The position numbers were made by a program, and so were the translations under genes. A stretch of DNA of 64,000 nt from Desulfosporosinus lacus DSM 15449 (lineage in GTDB: Bacteria; Bacillota; Desulfitobacteriia; Desulfitobacteriales; Desulfitobacteriaceae): the NCBI RefSeq assembly GCF_900129935.1, contig NZ_FQXJ01000015.1:62001-126000 (forward strand), in the 5' to 3' direction. Within the stretch, counting starts at the first letter, position 1. Each line of letters starts with the position of its first letter. Below, in pieces: positions 55,398-63,882 of this stretch. The notes under the pieces were generated by a model that searched no databases, was not told the origin of the DNA, and saw nothing but the letters and a program-made list of their open reading frames with translations.

Positions 55398-56615
55398 TTA
55401 GTTTTGCAAACCTCCGGAAAATACTATAGGCAAAACATCGGGACCTAACACCCCAAACGAAAATCCTTGTTTTCTTAACAACTCAATAATCTCTGGTAAC
55501 GCATCTATCGTTGAATTTTTACCTACTAGATCATGTAACAAGATAACAACTCGAGTCTTACCCTGAATCTGCTCTTCAACATTCCTAATTAACTGGTCCT
55601 CAGAGAATAATCGAGGATTTGTGTCTCCCGGATCAACATTCCAGTCTTCCATTAAATAACCTGCGGCGTCTATTGTATTAAAATAGTCAATATTAAAATG
55701 ACCTACCGTCCCTCCAGGGGCACGAACTATTTGAGGGCGTATACCAATGGTCTGATAAATGATCTCTTCTGCTTTCCTTACGTCATCCAGAAAATTCTCA
55801 GGTCCCTTATACACCTCAGCCATGTTATGAGAATATGTATGGTTGCCGATCACATGATCCTGCTCATACACAGCCTTCAGTAAATCCGGATAAAGCTCCA
55901 CCTGTTGCCCGATATTAAAAAAGGTGGCGCGGACCTTTTCTTTGTCCAATATATCAAGAATTTTTGGCGTGGTACTGGGATACGGACCATCATCGAAGGT
56001 CAAATACGCCATTTTTTCATTTTCCGGCTGGAATTTACGCTGGCGCATAGCTAAACCCGGAGCTGTTGGCGGGTTGCCCGCCTCATCATAGTATGGTCGA
56101 ATGGGCGTGCCTGGTGGCCCGGGTAGTGGAGTCGGGGATAAATCTTCTTTTGTGCCCGAGATGATTATATTTGGTTTTGGATTAGAATGGACGGGTTCCT
56201 GCATTGACGTCCCTGATGACAACTCAGATAACGACTCAGGTTTTTGATCTGAAGACTGAGAATCTTCGAACCGGGTGTTAATTGCCTCTGATTGAGATGG
56301 GGCCTTCTCTGTTAGCAACTTGCTTTGATCGGGTTGGGACAAGGACGATTCTTCCGGATATTTCCCCTGAGCGAGCTGTGCAGAATTTGGAGATGTCGCC
56401 AATTGATCTTCCTTACTGTCAATTTCACTCGTTTCATTCACCTCTGCCATACTGTTAGGTAAAGGCGCTAAATCCTCTTCCACCTTCGGCGAATCGTGCA
56501 GTCGAGCAATCGATTGAGTAGCGATACTCCAGCGAGGAAATACCCCCACCCAAAAAACGCTAATACTTAAAAAGCTCGCCATAAAAACCAGACCTGCGAT
56601 TTTCATTTTGGACAT
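55398..56615 (-). CDS. polysaccharide deacetylase (NodB/CE4), membrane-anchored
   Basis: A 405-residue enzyme. It has an N-terminal signal anchor (IAGLVFMASFLSISVFWVGVF), then a Ser/Pro/Glu-rich linker of about 150 residues. The C-terminal NodB domain has MAYLTFDDGPYPST (Asp-Asp motif 1), HVIGNHTYSHNM (HxxSH motif 2) and IVRAPGGTVG (motif 3), all with intact metal ligands. It probably removes N-acetyl groups from cell-wall glycan. GGAAGAGAG precedes the ATG. Confidence 0.93.
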   Translation of the reverse strand: MSKMKIAGLVFMASFLSISVFWVGVFPRWSIATQSIARLHDSPKVEEDLAPLPNSMAEVNETSEIDSKEDQLATSPNSAQLAQGKYPEESSLSQPDQSKLLTEKAPSQSEAINTRFEDSQSSDQKPESLSELSSGTSMQEPVHSNPKPNIIISGTKEDLSPTPLPGPPGTPIRPYYDEAGNPPTAPGLAMRQRKFQPENEKMAYLTFDDGPYPSTTPKILDILDKEKVRATFFNIGQQVELYPDLLKAVYEQDHVIGNHTYSHNMAEVYKGPENFLDDVRKAEEIIYQTIGIRPQIVRAPGGTVGHFNIDYFNTIDAAGYLMEDWNVDPGDTNPRLFSEDQLIRNVEEQIQGKTRVVILLHDLVGKNSTIDALPEIIELLRKQGFSFGVLGPDVLPIVFSGGLQN

Positions 56616-56811
56616 AGTTCTCTCTTCCTCTCTCTACACTTTATCTCTGTCTCAAAAAAAGCACTCTTTCGCCATACTTTTACAATACACCTAATCACTA
56701 AATTGTTTTTTACAGAGATCTTAATAATAGTTACAAAATGGTTAAAGAATAAACTATATTCATTTTCTGTTGAGCTGCATTGAACGAAATCTCCTCTTAC
56801 TTTTACAATAG

Positions 56812-56848
56812 AAATCTCCCGTGTGATCTGTGATCGCACGGGAGATTT
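56812..56848. terminator. strong hairpin between deacetylase and membrane-protein remnant
   Basis: AAATCTCCCGTG pairs with CACGGGAGATTT and the pairing continues inward (GATC/GATC), giving about 17 bp with a 3-nt loop and a T5 run on the plus strand. It may terminate transcription from the remnant at 56903. Confidence 0.75.
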
Positions 56849-56902
56849 TTCTAATAGCCAAGGTTCAATGTTTTTGTACTATTGTAATCTCTTTAAGCAC
56901 TT

Positions 56903-57094
56903 TTACGTAATTTTCTTTCCAAGTTCCTCCTCCTGCAATATTCCATCTTTTTCTCTCTTAGTCCCCCAAGTAATAGTTTGGAAAAACATCATCAACCCTA
57001 TTGCAATTGATGATATTTCATTAAATCCAACATCTTTTCCGACGATAATTCTATAAATTGTAAAACATATCACGATTAACGTAGCAGTTCCATT
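56903..57094 (-). pseudogene. truncated small membrane protein gene
   Basis: This frame encodes NGTATLIVICFTIYRIIVGK, followed by DVGFNEISSIAIGLMMFFQTITWG, then REKDGILQEEELGKKIT and a stop. This reads as the middle and end of a two-span small membrane protein. No start codon or ribosome site exists: the reading frame begins directly after the hypD stop codon, and the tail expected after GKKIT is missing. I treat it as a remnant. The 300 bp to its left hold the hairpin above but no gene. Confidence 0.55.
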
Positions 57095-59452
57095 CTAGAA
57101 GGTTGTATGTTCCGTCCGGGTGATAATCTCCTCCTGCAACGCCTCACTTAGATCGCAGAAATAGTCACTATACCCTGCCACCCGTACGATTAGGTCCCGA
57201 TATTTTTCCGGTTCAGCTTGGGCTGCTCGCAAGGTCTTGGCACTGACCACGTTAAATTGAATATGGTGTCCCCCTAATTTGAAATACGAGCGCACCAAAT
57301 GAGCCAATTTATCAATTCCCTCTTCTCCCTCTAAGACTTGAGGCGTAAACTTCAGATTTAACAAGGTCCCTCCAGTCCGTGCATGATCGAGTTTGGAAGC
57401 TGATTTAATGACCGCAGTTGGGCCCAAAAGGTCCATTCCCTGAACTGGAGAAATCCCTTCCGAAAGCGGTTCCCAAGCTTTCCGTCCTTCCGCAGAAGCA
57501 CCAATGACGGAACCAAAATAAACGTGGCAAGTCGTCGGCAACATATTAATCCGATAAACTCCGCCCTTGGTATTAGGCCTGCCATTAACTTCACTATAGT
57601 AAGTATTAAAAATATCTACCATTACTTCGTCAGCATAGTCATGATCATTTCCAAAGTGGGGGGTCTTGTTCATCAGCAACTGACGCACCGCCTCATGTCC
57701 CGAGAAATTGGCGTTTAACGCATCGAGCAACTGATCTATGGTAAGATTCTTCTGCTCAAATATATGGTATTTTACTCCAGACAATGTGTCTGTCAGACTT
57801 CCAAGGCCAACCCCTTGCACATAGTTAGTGTTATATCGAGCACCACCATCATTATAATCCTTACCCTCAGCGATACAGTCATCAATTAGCAAAGAAAGAA
57901 ACGGAGACGGCATATAGGTTGCATAAAGACGTTCAATGATATTACTCCCTTTAACCTTAATATCCATAAAGTAGTGAAGTTGTTTCTTAAAAGCTTCAAA
58001 CAACTCATTAAAAGACTCAAAACTCCTGGGATCTCCAGTTTCCAAGCCCAGTTGACGGCCTGTTTTGGGGTCTAACCCATTATGCAAGACTAATTCAAAA
58101 ACTTTCGGCAGATTAAAATACCCTGTTAAAATATAACTTTCCTTGCCAAAGGCCCCTGTCTCCACACAGCCGCTCGTTCCCCCTTGCCGGGCATCCTCGA
58201 TCAGTTTACCCTGGCGCAGAAGCTCCTCGACAACCGTATCCGCATTAAATACTGAAGGTTGACCCCAGCCCTTGCGGATGATCCGTGCCGCACGTTTCAA
58301 GAAACGATCCGGGTTTTTCTTGCTTAACTGAATGTTTGAGCTTGGCTGTAAGAGGCGCATTTCATCAATTACATCTAAAACCAGGTAAGTGACGTCATTG
58401 ACCCCGTCTGAGCCATCCGCCTTAAGTCCGCCGCTGTTGATATTCGCGAAATCTGTATACGTCCCGCTTTCAGCAGCAGTTACCCCCACTTTAGGAGGCG
58501 CTGGTTGATTGTTAAACTTTACCCAAAAACACTGAAGGAGTTCTCTAGCCTGTTCCTCATTCAGCGTTCCCTCATCTAAACCTTTTTTATAGAAGGGATA
58601 CAAATGTTGATCCAGTCGTCCCGGACTAAAGGCATCCCAGGTATTAAGTTCTGTGATAACCCCTAAATGCACAAACCAATAGGCTTGCAAAGCCTCCCAG
58701 AAATTCCGCGGGGCATGGGCTGGAACATAAGAACAAACCTCGGCAATCCTCTCCAATTCTGCCTTGCGTATATGGTCTGTTTCAACTTGGGCTAGTTCTT
58801 GAGCTTTTTCAGCGTGACGTTCAGCAAACCTAATGATGGCTTCTGCACTGATCCGCATAGCTTTTAGTTGTTCTTGCTTGTAGTATGCTTCCGCATCGTT
58901 AAAGTAGTCCAATTTGTTCAAATACGCATCGATCTTTGCGATAAAGTCGTGAAAACCTAAGCGATAAATTTTATCATCGAGTACGGTGTGCCCAGGGGCT
59001 CTCTGCTCCATAAACTCTGTAAAGATGCCTGCATCATAAGAAGTCTTCCATTCCTCGGGCATTTCCGCAAAAATCATATCCCGCATAGAATTGCCTTGCC
59101 AATAGGGGATGATTCGTTCTTCATAAGCTTGACGCACTTCTTGACTGACTTTGAACGATATTTTCGGACGCGAATTCAGGATATCCAGATCCTTCAGACT
59201 ATGACAACACAGTTCTGGGTATGTATAAGTAGCCTTAGGAGCCGGCCCTCTTTCTCCTACGATCAATTCGTCCTCATTAATGCAAATCTCCTTGTGCTCC
59301 AACATATATTTAAACGCTAAAGCCCGTTGGACAGGAACGGAGGTATTTCCTGCCGAACGATAGAATTCTGTGATTAACTCGGCTCTTTCTGCGGATATAT
59401 AAGCTTCAGCCTCAAGACTGCGTTGTCTGAGCATAGTCACTCGTTTATTCAT
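57095..59452 (-). CDS. hypD: trans-4-hydroxy-L-proline dehydratase (glycyl radical enzyme HypD)
   Basis: A 785-residue glycyl radical enzyme. The radical Gly760 is in RVAGYSDYF; the thiyl Cys429 and Glu431 are in GTSGCVETG. Positions published as important in Clostridioides difficile HypD (H160, F152, D278, S334, D339, F340, Y450, T645, C434, E436, G765) all recur here with a constant offset of five: H155, F147, D273, S329, D334, F335, Y445, T640, C429, E431, G760. That identifies the substrate as hydroxyproline with good confidence. It dehydrates trans-4-hydroxyproline to pyrroline-5-carboxylate. The activase (60877) and P5C dehydrogenase (62222) are nearby on the same strand. Confidence 0.94.
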   Translation of the reverse strand: MNKRVTMLRQRSLEAEAYISAERAELITEFYRSAGNTSVPVQRALAFKYMLEHKEICINEDELIVGERGPAPKATYTYPELCCHSLKDLDILNSRPKISFKVSQEVRQAYEERIIPYWQGNSMRDMIFAEMPEEWKTSYDAGIFTEFMEQRAPGHTVLDDKIYRLGFHDFIAKIDAYLNKLDYFNDAEAYYKQEQLKAMRISAEAIIRFAERHAEKAQELAQVETDHIRKAELERIAEVCSYVPAHAPRNFWEALQAYWFVHLGVITELNTWDAFSPGRLDQHLYPFYKKGLDEGTLNEEQARELLQCFWVKFNNQPAPPKVGVTAAESGTYTDFANINSGGLKADGSDGVNDVTYLVLDVIDEMRLLQPSSNIQLSKKNPDRFLKRAARIIRKGWGQPSVFNADTVVEELLRQGKLIEDARQGGTSGCVETGAFGKESYILTGYFNLPKVFELVLHNGLDPKTGRQLGLETGDPRSFESFNELFEAFKKQLHYFMDIKVKGSNIIERLYATYMPSPFLSLLIDDCIAEGKDYNDGGARYNTNYVQGVGLGSLTDTLSGVKYHIFEQKNLTIDQLLDALNANFSGHEAVRQLLMNKTPHFGNDHDYADEVMVDIFNTYYSEVNGRPNTKGGVYRINMLPTTCHVYFGSVIGASAEGRKAWEPLSEGISPVQGMDLLGPTAVIKSASKLDHARTGGTLLNLKFTPQVLEGEEGIDKLAHLVRSYFKLGGHHIQFNVVSAKTLRAAQAEPEKYRDLIVRVAGYSDYFCDLSEALQEEIITRTEHTTF

Positions 59453-59558
59453 TCTTAGGTCACTTCCTTGCTTGTAGATTTACCTTACCCTCGCTTTACA
59501 GCACAATATAAACCAAGCCTCATAGAATATAGTAAAGTATTATAAAGAGGTGTGAGTA

Positions 59559-60122
59559 ATGCCCAACTTTTTGGAATCAATTTTAATGCCTAAAAGACTT
59601 GATGAAGTAGTGAATATTCCAAATCCATTGTTTAAATCTCTTCAAGGCAAATACTTTGTCGGGCAAACAGAATCCTTAATTCTCAGCAATACTGCCAATG
59701 CCTGGGGATCTTTAGTCAATCCCATCGGTTCTGGTGTTAATCTGTTTGCCAATGTGTATACCATTTCAAATTTTACGGACAGACCATTTTTAGCACAATT
59801 GTGGTTTAACACAGATCCTCCTGGAACAGGAACTCAATCCACAAAAATCAGTCCTGCTAATACAGCTCTGGTTCCGCCTCCTATACCGAAAGTTCAGCTA
59901 CAATTTAATCAAAACGTCAACGGTGTCCCGGTTGGCGGAATTAACGTTTTCGACAGGATAGTTCCACCAGGTGGTACTCTTGTCAGCGAAGAGGATGGAA
60001 AATTAATCTTCCCTCCAGGCGGTAATTTGGTTCTCTTTCTAACCTCTCCTGGGGCGGTAGCAGTTTCATTTACAGCAATAATTGCCTTTGGCTGGTGGGA
60101 GGAAAAAATAAAAGCGCATTAA
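59559..60122 (+). CDS. hypothetical protein, possibly DUF6143-like
   Basis: A 187-residue protein with no signal peptide and no strong membrane span. It looks beta-rich and Pro/Gly-rich (IPNPLFKSLQGKYFVGQTES, VPPPIPKVQLQFNQNVNGVPVGGINVFDRIVPPGG, then LIFPPGGNLVLFLTSPG). It resembles DUF6143 proteins of spore formers, but I cannot confirm this. AGAGGTG precedes the ATG. It lies alone, on the opposite strand, between hypD and hypE. Confidence 0.75.
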   Translation: MPNFLESILMPKRLDEVVNIPNPLFKSLQGKYFVGQTESLILSNTANAWGSLVNPIGSGVNLFANVYTISNFTDRPFLAQLWFNTDPPGTGTQSTKISPANTALVPPPIPKVQLQFNQNVNGVPVGGINVFDRIVPPGGTLVSEEDGKLIFPPGGNLVLFLTSPGAVAVSFTAIIAFGWWEEKIKAH

Positions 60123-60175
60123 GCAACTCTCAAAACGTGCAAGAAACAACTCTGCCATATGCTAAAGATCTCAAG

Positions 60176-60200
60176 ACCTCCTCGATAAGGGGGTTTTTTT
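60176..60200 (+). terminator. terminator after the hypothetical gene
   Basis: ACCTCCT / AGGGGGT, 7 bp with one G-T pair, loop CGATA, followed by seven T. Confidence 0.8.
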
Positions 60201-60334
60201 CTGCCCTTTTCCTAAGTTCCTCCGCCGGCATTGAGATGATCTGCATTGGAGAAGGTTCATTTGTCACATTGTTTCCCTCCACAAAGATCCATTTTCCCAA
60301 ATAATGGGTTTAGAGCAATCTCCTATGAAAAGTA

Positions 60335-60811
60335 TTACAGCAATTGATATAATGCCTTTTCATAGTCTTTTACAAAGTAACGCTTGCCTTTCTTTATCAC
60401 TTCATGGCCTTCCATCTCCAACAACATTCTTTGTTGTTCTATACCCCCTGGGTACTTTTCATTTAACTCCCCACCTTTTTTCAAAGTACGCCAGTAAGGG
60501 GTTATATCTCTTCTTCCCAAATTTTCACGTTCTTGGGACGCATTTGCGGCAATATTGATAAAAATTCCTGCGGTAAGGTGGCAAGTGAAGTCGGCATTAT
60601 GTTTTTTGGCAAGGTATTCTCTAATTTCCCCCGAAGTAATTATTTTCCCTGCGGGAATTCTTTTCATTGCCTCATCGTATTCAATTGGGGCTGCTATAAG
60701 CATATTGCCGCACCCAAAACGTTTGGCCATATTATTGTCATACCCAATGAATTCTAGCTTCGGCAAATCTCCTGAGGTGTTAAGTTTCTCGTTAAAAGAT
60801 TTTTTAGGCAT
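60335..60811 (-). CDS. MGMT/alkyltransferase-like DNA-binding protein
   Basis: A 158-residue protein related to the DNA-binding domain of O6-alkylguanine-DNA methyltransferase: a winged helix from about residue 45 (DEAMKRIPAGKIITSGEIREYLAKKH), then RRDITPYWRTLKKGGELNEKYPGG with QQRMLLEMEGHEVI, where MGMT has the recognition helix. The catalytic PCHR motif is absent; the only nearby Cys is DFTCHLTAG. It may sense or bind alkylated DNA like ATL proteins. AAAGGAGG precedes the ATG. Confidence 0.75.
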   Translation of the reverse strand: MPKKSFNEKLNTSGDLPKLEFIGYDNNMAKRFGCGNMLIAAPIEYDEAMKRIPAGKIITSGEIREYLAKKHNADFTCHLTAGIFINIAANASQERENLGRRDITPYWRTLKKGGELNEKYPGGIEQQRMLLEMEGHEVIKKGKRYFVKDYEKALYQLL

Positions 60812-60876
60812 AAAATACTCCTCCTTTGAATCTTCACCCTAATCATCCATTGCTGCACTATGTCAGTGGCCATATA

Positions 60877-61776
60877 TTATCCCCCAATTTTCACCTTCAA
60901 CCCAAACCGCTCCAACCTCTTTGCTATCTGTACCATGCTTTCATCGACAGGGGACTGTATATCCGACAGACTATACTCCAGACCAAGCCGCAGATACTTA
61001 TCCACTCCTGCTTTGTGGTATGGCAAACAATGTATTTCTGCTACACATTTTAACGACGAAACAAATGCACCCATTTGTCGAAGATTATCTTCATCATCAT
61101 TAATCCCCGGAATGATTGCAACACGGACAATAACTTTTGGATGGTTCTCTGCAAGCCAACGAAGGTTTGCTTTAATTAGTTCATTAGGAACCCCAGTTAC
61201 ATCTTGGTGCTTCCTGCTATCCATAAGTTTCAAATCGTATAAGAAGAGATCCACATAGGGGCTGATCATTTGCAAGGAATCTAATCTCACAAATCCAGCC
61301 GTCTCTACCGCAGTGTGAATTTCCTTTCTTCGGCACTCCTTAAGTATCTCCCGCAGAAAGTCCGGTTGCCCAAGGGCTTCTCCACCGGAAAAAGTTACTC
61401 CTCCTCCGGATTCGTCATAGAATATTAAATCTTTCTCGATCTCAGCCATGACTTCTTGCAAAGACATCTCCTTAGCAACCAGCTCTCTCACCCCGGCATG
61501 GCAAATCCTGCTGCATTCTCCACAGGCCAGACACTTTTCTCTTAAATAAACCAGTTGTCCCTCAATAGAAACAATCGCTTTGCTTGGGCAGACTTTTATA
61601 CACTGCCCGCAACCAATACACCTGTCCTGCCGATACATTAACTCCTGATCGAATCTCTGGCCCTCTGGGTTATGACACCAGGGACAGCAGAGAGGACAAC
61701 CTTTAAAAAATATTGTCGTCCGAATGCCCGGCCCATCATGGATGGAGTACTTCATAATGTTAAAAATCCTGGCCAT
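60877..61776 (-). CDS. hypE: glycyl radical enzyme activase (HypD-activating, radical SAM)
   Basis: A 299-residue radical-SAM enzyme of the PFL-activase family. The SAM cluster CPLCCPWCHNPE (C-x3-C-x2-C) follows SIHDGPGIRTTIFFKG. Two ferredoxin-like clusters come next (CIGCGQCIKVCPSKA and CLACGECSRICHAG), as in activases of non-PFL glycyl radical enzymes. VTFSGGEALGQPDFL binds SAM. It installs the radical on Gly760 of HypD. ATG 61776 has a GGTGG site upstream; a TTG two codons earlier is possible. It is separated from hypD by two unrelated genes. Confidence 0.92.
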   Translation of the reverse strand: MARIFNIMKYSIHDGPGIRTTIFFKGCPLCCPWCHNPEGQRFDQELMYRQDRCIGCGQCIKVCPSKAIVSIEGQLVYLREKCLACGECSRICHAGVRELVAKEMSLQEVMAEIEKDLIFYDESGGGVTFSGGEALGQPDFLREILKECRRKEIHTAVETAGFVRLDSLQMISPYVDLFLYDLKLMDSRKHQDVTGVPNELIKANLRWLAENHPKVIVRVAIIPGINDDEDNLRQMGAFVSSLKCVAEIHCLPYHKAGVDKYLRLGLEYSLSDIQSPVDESMVQIAKRLERFGLKVKIGG

Positions 61777-61981
61777 AAGCAAAATTCCACCACTCCTGCT
61801 TTTTCAGAACTAATTCAGTTCTAAAGATTAAGGTTCCCTTTCCCTAGCAGATCGTTATACTCTAAGATAAATTCAATGGGGTATAGATCTTTTAATTCTC
61901 CACGAACCGTTTAGTTCCTCTACACAGATAATAACCTTTTCTTTTTAGTGTTTAACCTTGCTGAGCGGTTATCCTATTAAT

Positions 61982-62033
61982 ATTGATTTATCCAAAATAT
62001 AAATATCTATATTTATATTTTGGATAAATCAAT
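61982..62033. repeat. 25-bp AT-rich perfect inverted repeat, 2-nt spacer
   Basis: Arms 61982-62006 and 62009-62033 are perfect reverse complements (first arm begins ATTGATTTATCCAAAATATA). Such an uninterrupted hairpin is unusual and is not located at a clear gene end. A second repeat of the same character lies at 1539-1604 but has a different sequence. Confidence 0.75.
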
Positions 62034-62065
62034 TGATGGAAATTTAGGGATAAAATTAAGAGGAA

Positions 62066-62101
62066 GGTCTGTCCAAAACTCATTACAGTTTTGAACAGAC
62101 C
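62066..62101 (-). terminator. terminator of P5C dehydrogenase gene
   Basis: GGTCTGTCCAAAACT / AGTTTTGAACAGACC pairs over 15 positions with one mismatch, loop CATTAC. It lies 120 bp past the stop of the gene at 62222. Confidence 0.7.
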
Positions 62102-62221
62102 CCTTGTTTTACGCATTCTGTTCTTGGGATAATTCAGAATGTTTCCGATTTATAAGAGTATTCTCCCATTGCAGAGGAATTCAAACTACACTAGTCAGAA
62201 TACAATAAGCAACAAATTATT

Positions 62222-63853
62222 TTATTCCTCTTCCATGTAAGGATAGTTAATTACTGTTCGCGGCACAAATGTCTCTTTAATTGTACGTTGACTCATCCAA
62301 CGATATAAGTTGATTGCACTGCCAGCTTTATCATTTGTACCTGATCCACGACTGCCGCCGAATGGTTGTTGTCCAACAACCGCACCGGTAGGTTTGTCAT
62401 TGATATAGAAGTTACCTGCTGCATGATCCAAGGCTTTTGCCATCTTGATAATTGCAGCTCTGTCTTGTGCAAATACAGAACCTGTCAATCCATAAGTGGT
62501 TGCTGTATCACATTCTTTTAAAGTTTCTTCTAATTTGTCATTTGGATATACATAAATGGTCATAACCGGCCCAAAGATTTCTTCTACCATTGTCTTGAAT
62601 GCCGGCGTCTTTGCTAAGATTATTGTGGGCTCTACAAAGTATCCTACACTATCATCGCTTCCCCCACCAATGATAATGTCAGCATCTTTAGATTCCTTCG
62701 CATAATCGAGATAACTTTGAATATTTCTAAAGGATTTTTGATCAATAACAGCATTCACAAGGTTTGTAAAATCACGAACGTCACCCATCTTGATCTTGCT
62801 AATTTCTTCTTCAAGACGTCTTTTTAAATCACCCCATAGACTTTCAGGGATATAAGCGCGGGACGCTGCAGAACACTTTTGCCCTTGATATTCGAAAGAA
62901 CCAAGAACGATTGCACAGGTAAGTGCTTCAATATCTGCCGATTCATGAGCAAAGATAAAGTCTTTACCACCTGTCTCACCAACAAGACGAGGATAAGTAA
63001 CATACTTAACAATATTTCCGCCCACTTGATTCCAAATATTGTTAAATACACTTGTCGATCCTGTAAAGTGGAAGCCTGCCATTTTAGGATGACTGACTAC
63101 AACTTTACCAAAGTCAACCCCTCGGCAAGGTACGAAGTTGATAACCCCTGCAGGCAAACCAGCTTCTATAAGAATTTGCATGACATAGTAGTTTGAAAGT
63201 ACAGATGTGGATGAGGGCTTCCATAAAACGGTGTTACCGGCCATAGCTGGAGCAGTAGCAAGGTTACCACCGATTGCAGTAAAGTTGAAAGGTGTGATCG
63301 CTGCAACAAAACCGTCAAGCGCACGATATTCTACGCGGTTCCAAATACCACTTGAGTTGTTGGGTTGTTGTTTGTATATCTCTTGTACATAGTAAGTATT
63401 AAAGCGAAGGAAATCTGCTAATTCACAGATGACATCGATTTCTGCTTGAAAAGGATTCTTGCTTTGACCGAGCATACAAGAAGCCGATAATTTTGCTCTG
63501 TATTTTCCAGTCAACAAATCTGCTGCTTTTAAGAAAATAGTAGCCCTATGTTCCCAAGGCATGTTTTCCCATTCTTCTTTAGCTGCTTCGGCAGCTTCGA
63601 TTGCCATAAGGAGTTCTTTTTCACCAGCTACATAGTATTGGCCAAGTACTTTCTGATGATCATGAGGGCAAATCATTTTTTCTTTATTCTCTGTACGAAT
63701 CTCTTTTCCACCAATAATAATCGGTACTTCGACTGGGTTAACTAATTGTCTTTCAAGTTCTGCTTTTAAAGCGAACCGCTCAGGTGATCCCGGCATATAA
63801 CCTTTAATCGGTTCATTTTCCGGAAGTTTAAGTTGAAAATATGCATTGTTCAT
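62222..63853 (-). CDS. L-glutamate gamma-semialdehyde (1-pyrroline-5-carboxylate) dehydrogenase
   Basis: A 543-residue aldehyde dehydrogenase of the long P5C-dehydrogenase subfamily. The NAD fold carries TPFNFTAIGGNL and VLWKPSSTSVLSNY. Glu is in VGETGGKDFIFAHESAD and the catalytic Cys in YQGQKCSAASRAYIPESLW. GPVMTIYVYPNDKL and PFGGSRGSGTNDKAG are further signatures. It oxidises the semialdehyde formed from P5C to glutamate with NAD+. ATG 63853 has AGGAGG 9 nt upstream; an ATG three codons earlier is too close. It completes the HypD route from hydroxyproline to glutamate. Confidence 0.94.
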   Translation of the reverse strand: MNNAYFQLKLPENEPIKGYMPGSPERFALKAELERQLVNPVEVPIIIGGKEIRTENKEKMICPHDHQKVLGQYYVAGEKELLMAIEAAEAAKEEWENMPWEHRATIFLKAADLLTGKYRAKLSASCMLGQSKNPFQAEIDVICELADFLRFNTYYVQEIYKQQPNNSSGIWNRVEYRALDGFVAAITPFNFTAIGGNLATAPAMAGNTVLWKPSSTSVLSNYYVMQILIEAGLPAGVINFVPCRGVDFGKVVVSHPKMAGFHFTGSTSVFNNIWNQVGGNIVKYVTYPRLVGETGGKDFIFAHESADIEALTCAIVLGSFEYQGQKCSAASRAYIPESLWGDLKRRLEEEISKIKMGDVRDFTNLVNAVIDQKSFRNIQSYLDYAKESKDADIIIGGGSDDSVGYFVEPTIILAKTPAFKTMVEEIFGPVMTIYVYPNDKLEETLKECDTATTYGLTGSVFAQDRAAIIKMAKALDHAAGNFYINDKPTGAVVGQQPFGGSRGSGTNDKAGSAINLYRWMSQRTIKETFVPRTVINYPYMEEE

Positions 63854-63882
63854 TTTTAACATTCCTCCTAGTATTTTTCATA

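Larger units (their letters stand above)
61783..62221. other. 439-bp spacer with two long hairpins
   Basis: It contains the 25-bp AT-rich inverted repeat (61982-62033) and the rocA terminator (62066-62101). No gene is recognised. Confidence 0.5.

Noticed and set aside
56603-56839. 78-codon minus-strand ORF upstream of the deacetylase
   Set aside because: It spans the terminator hairpin, has biased composition and no ribosome site; it is best explained as promoter region of the deacetylase gene.
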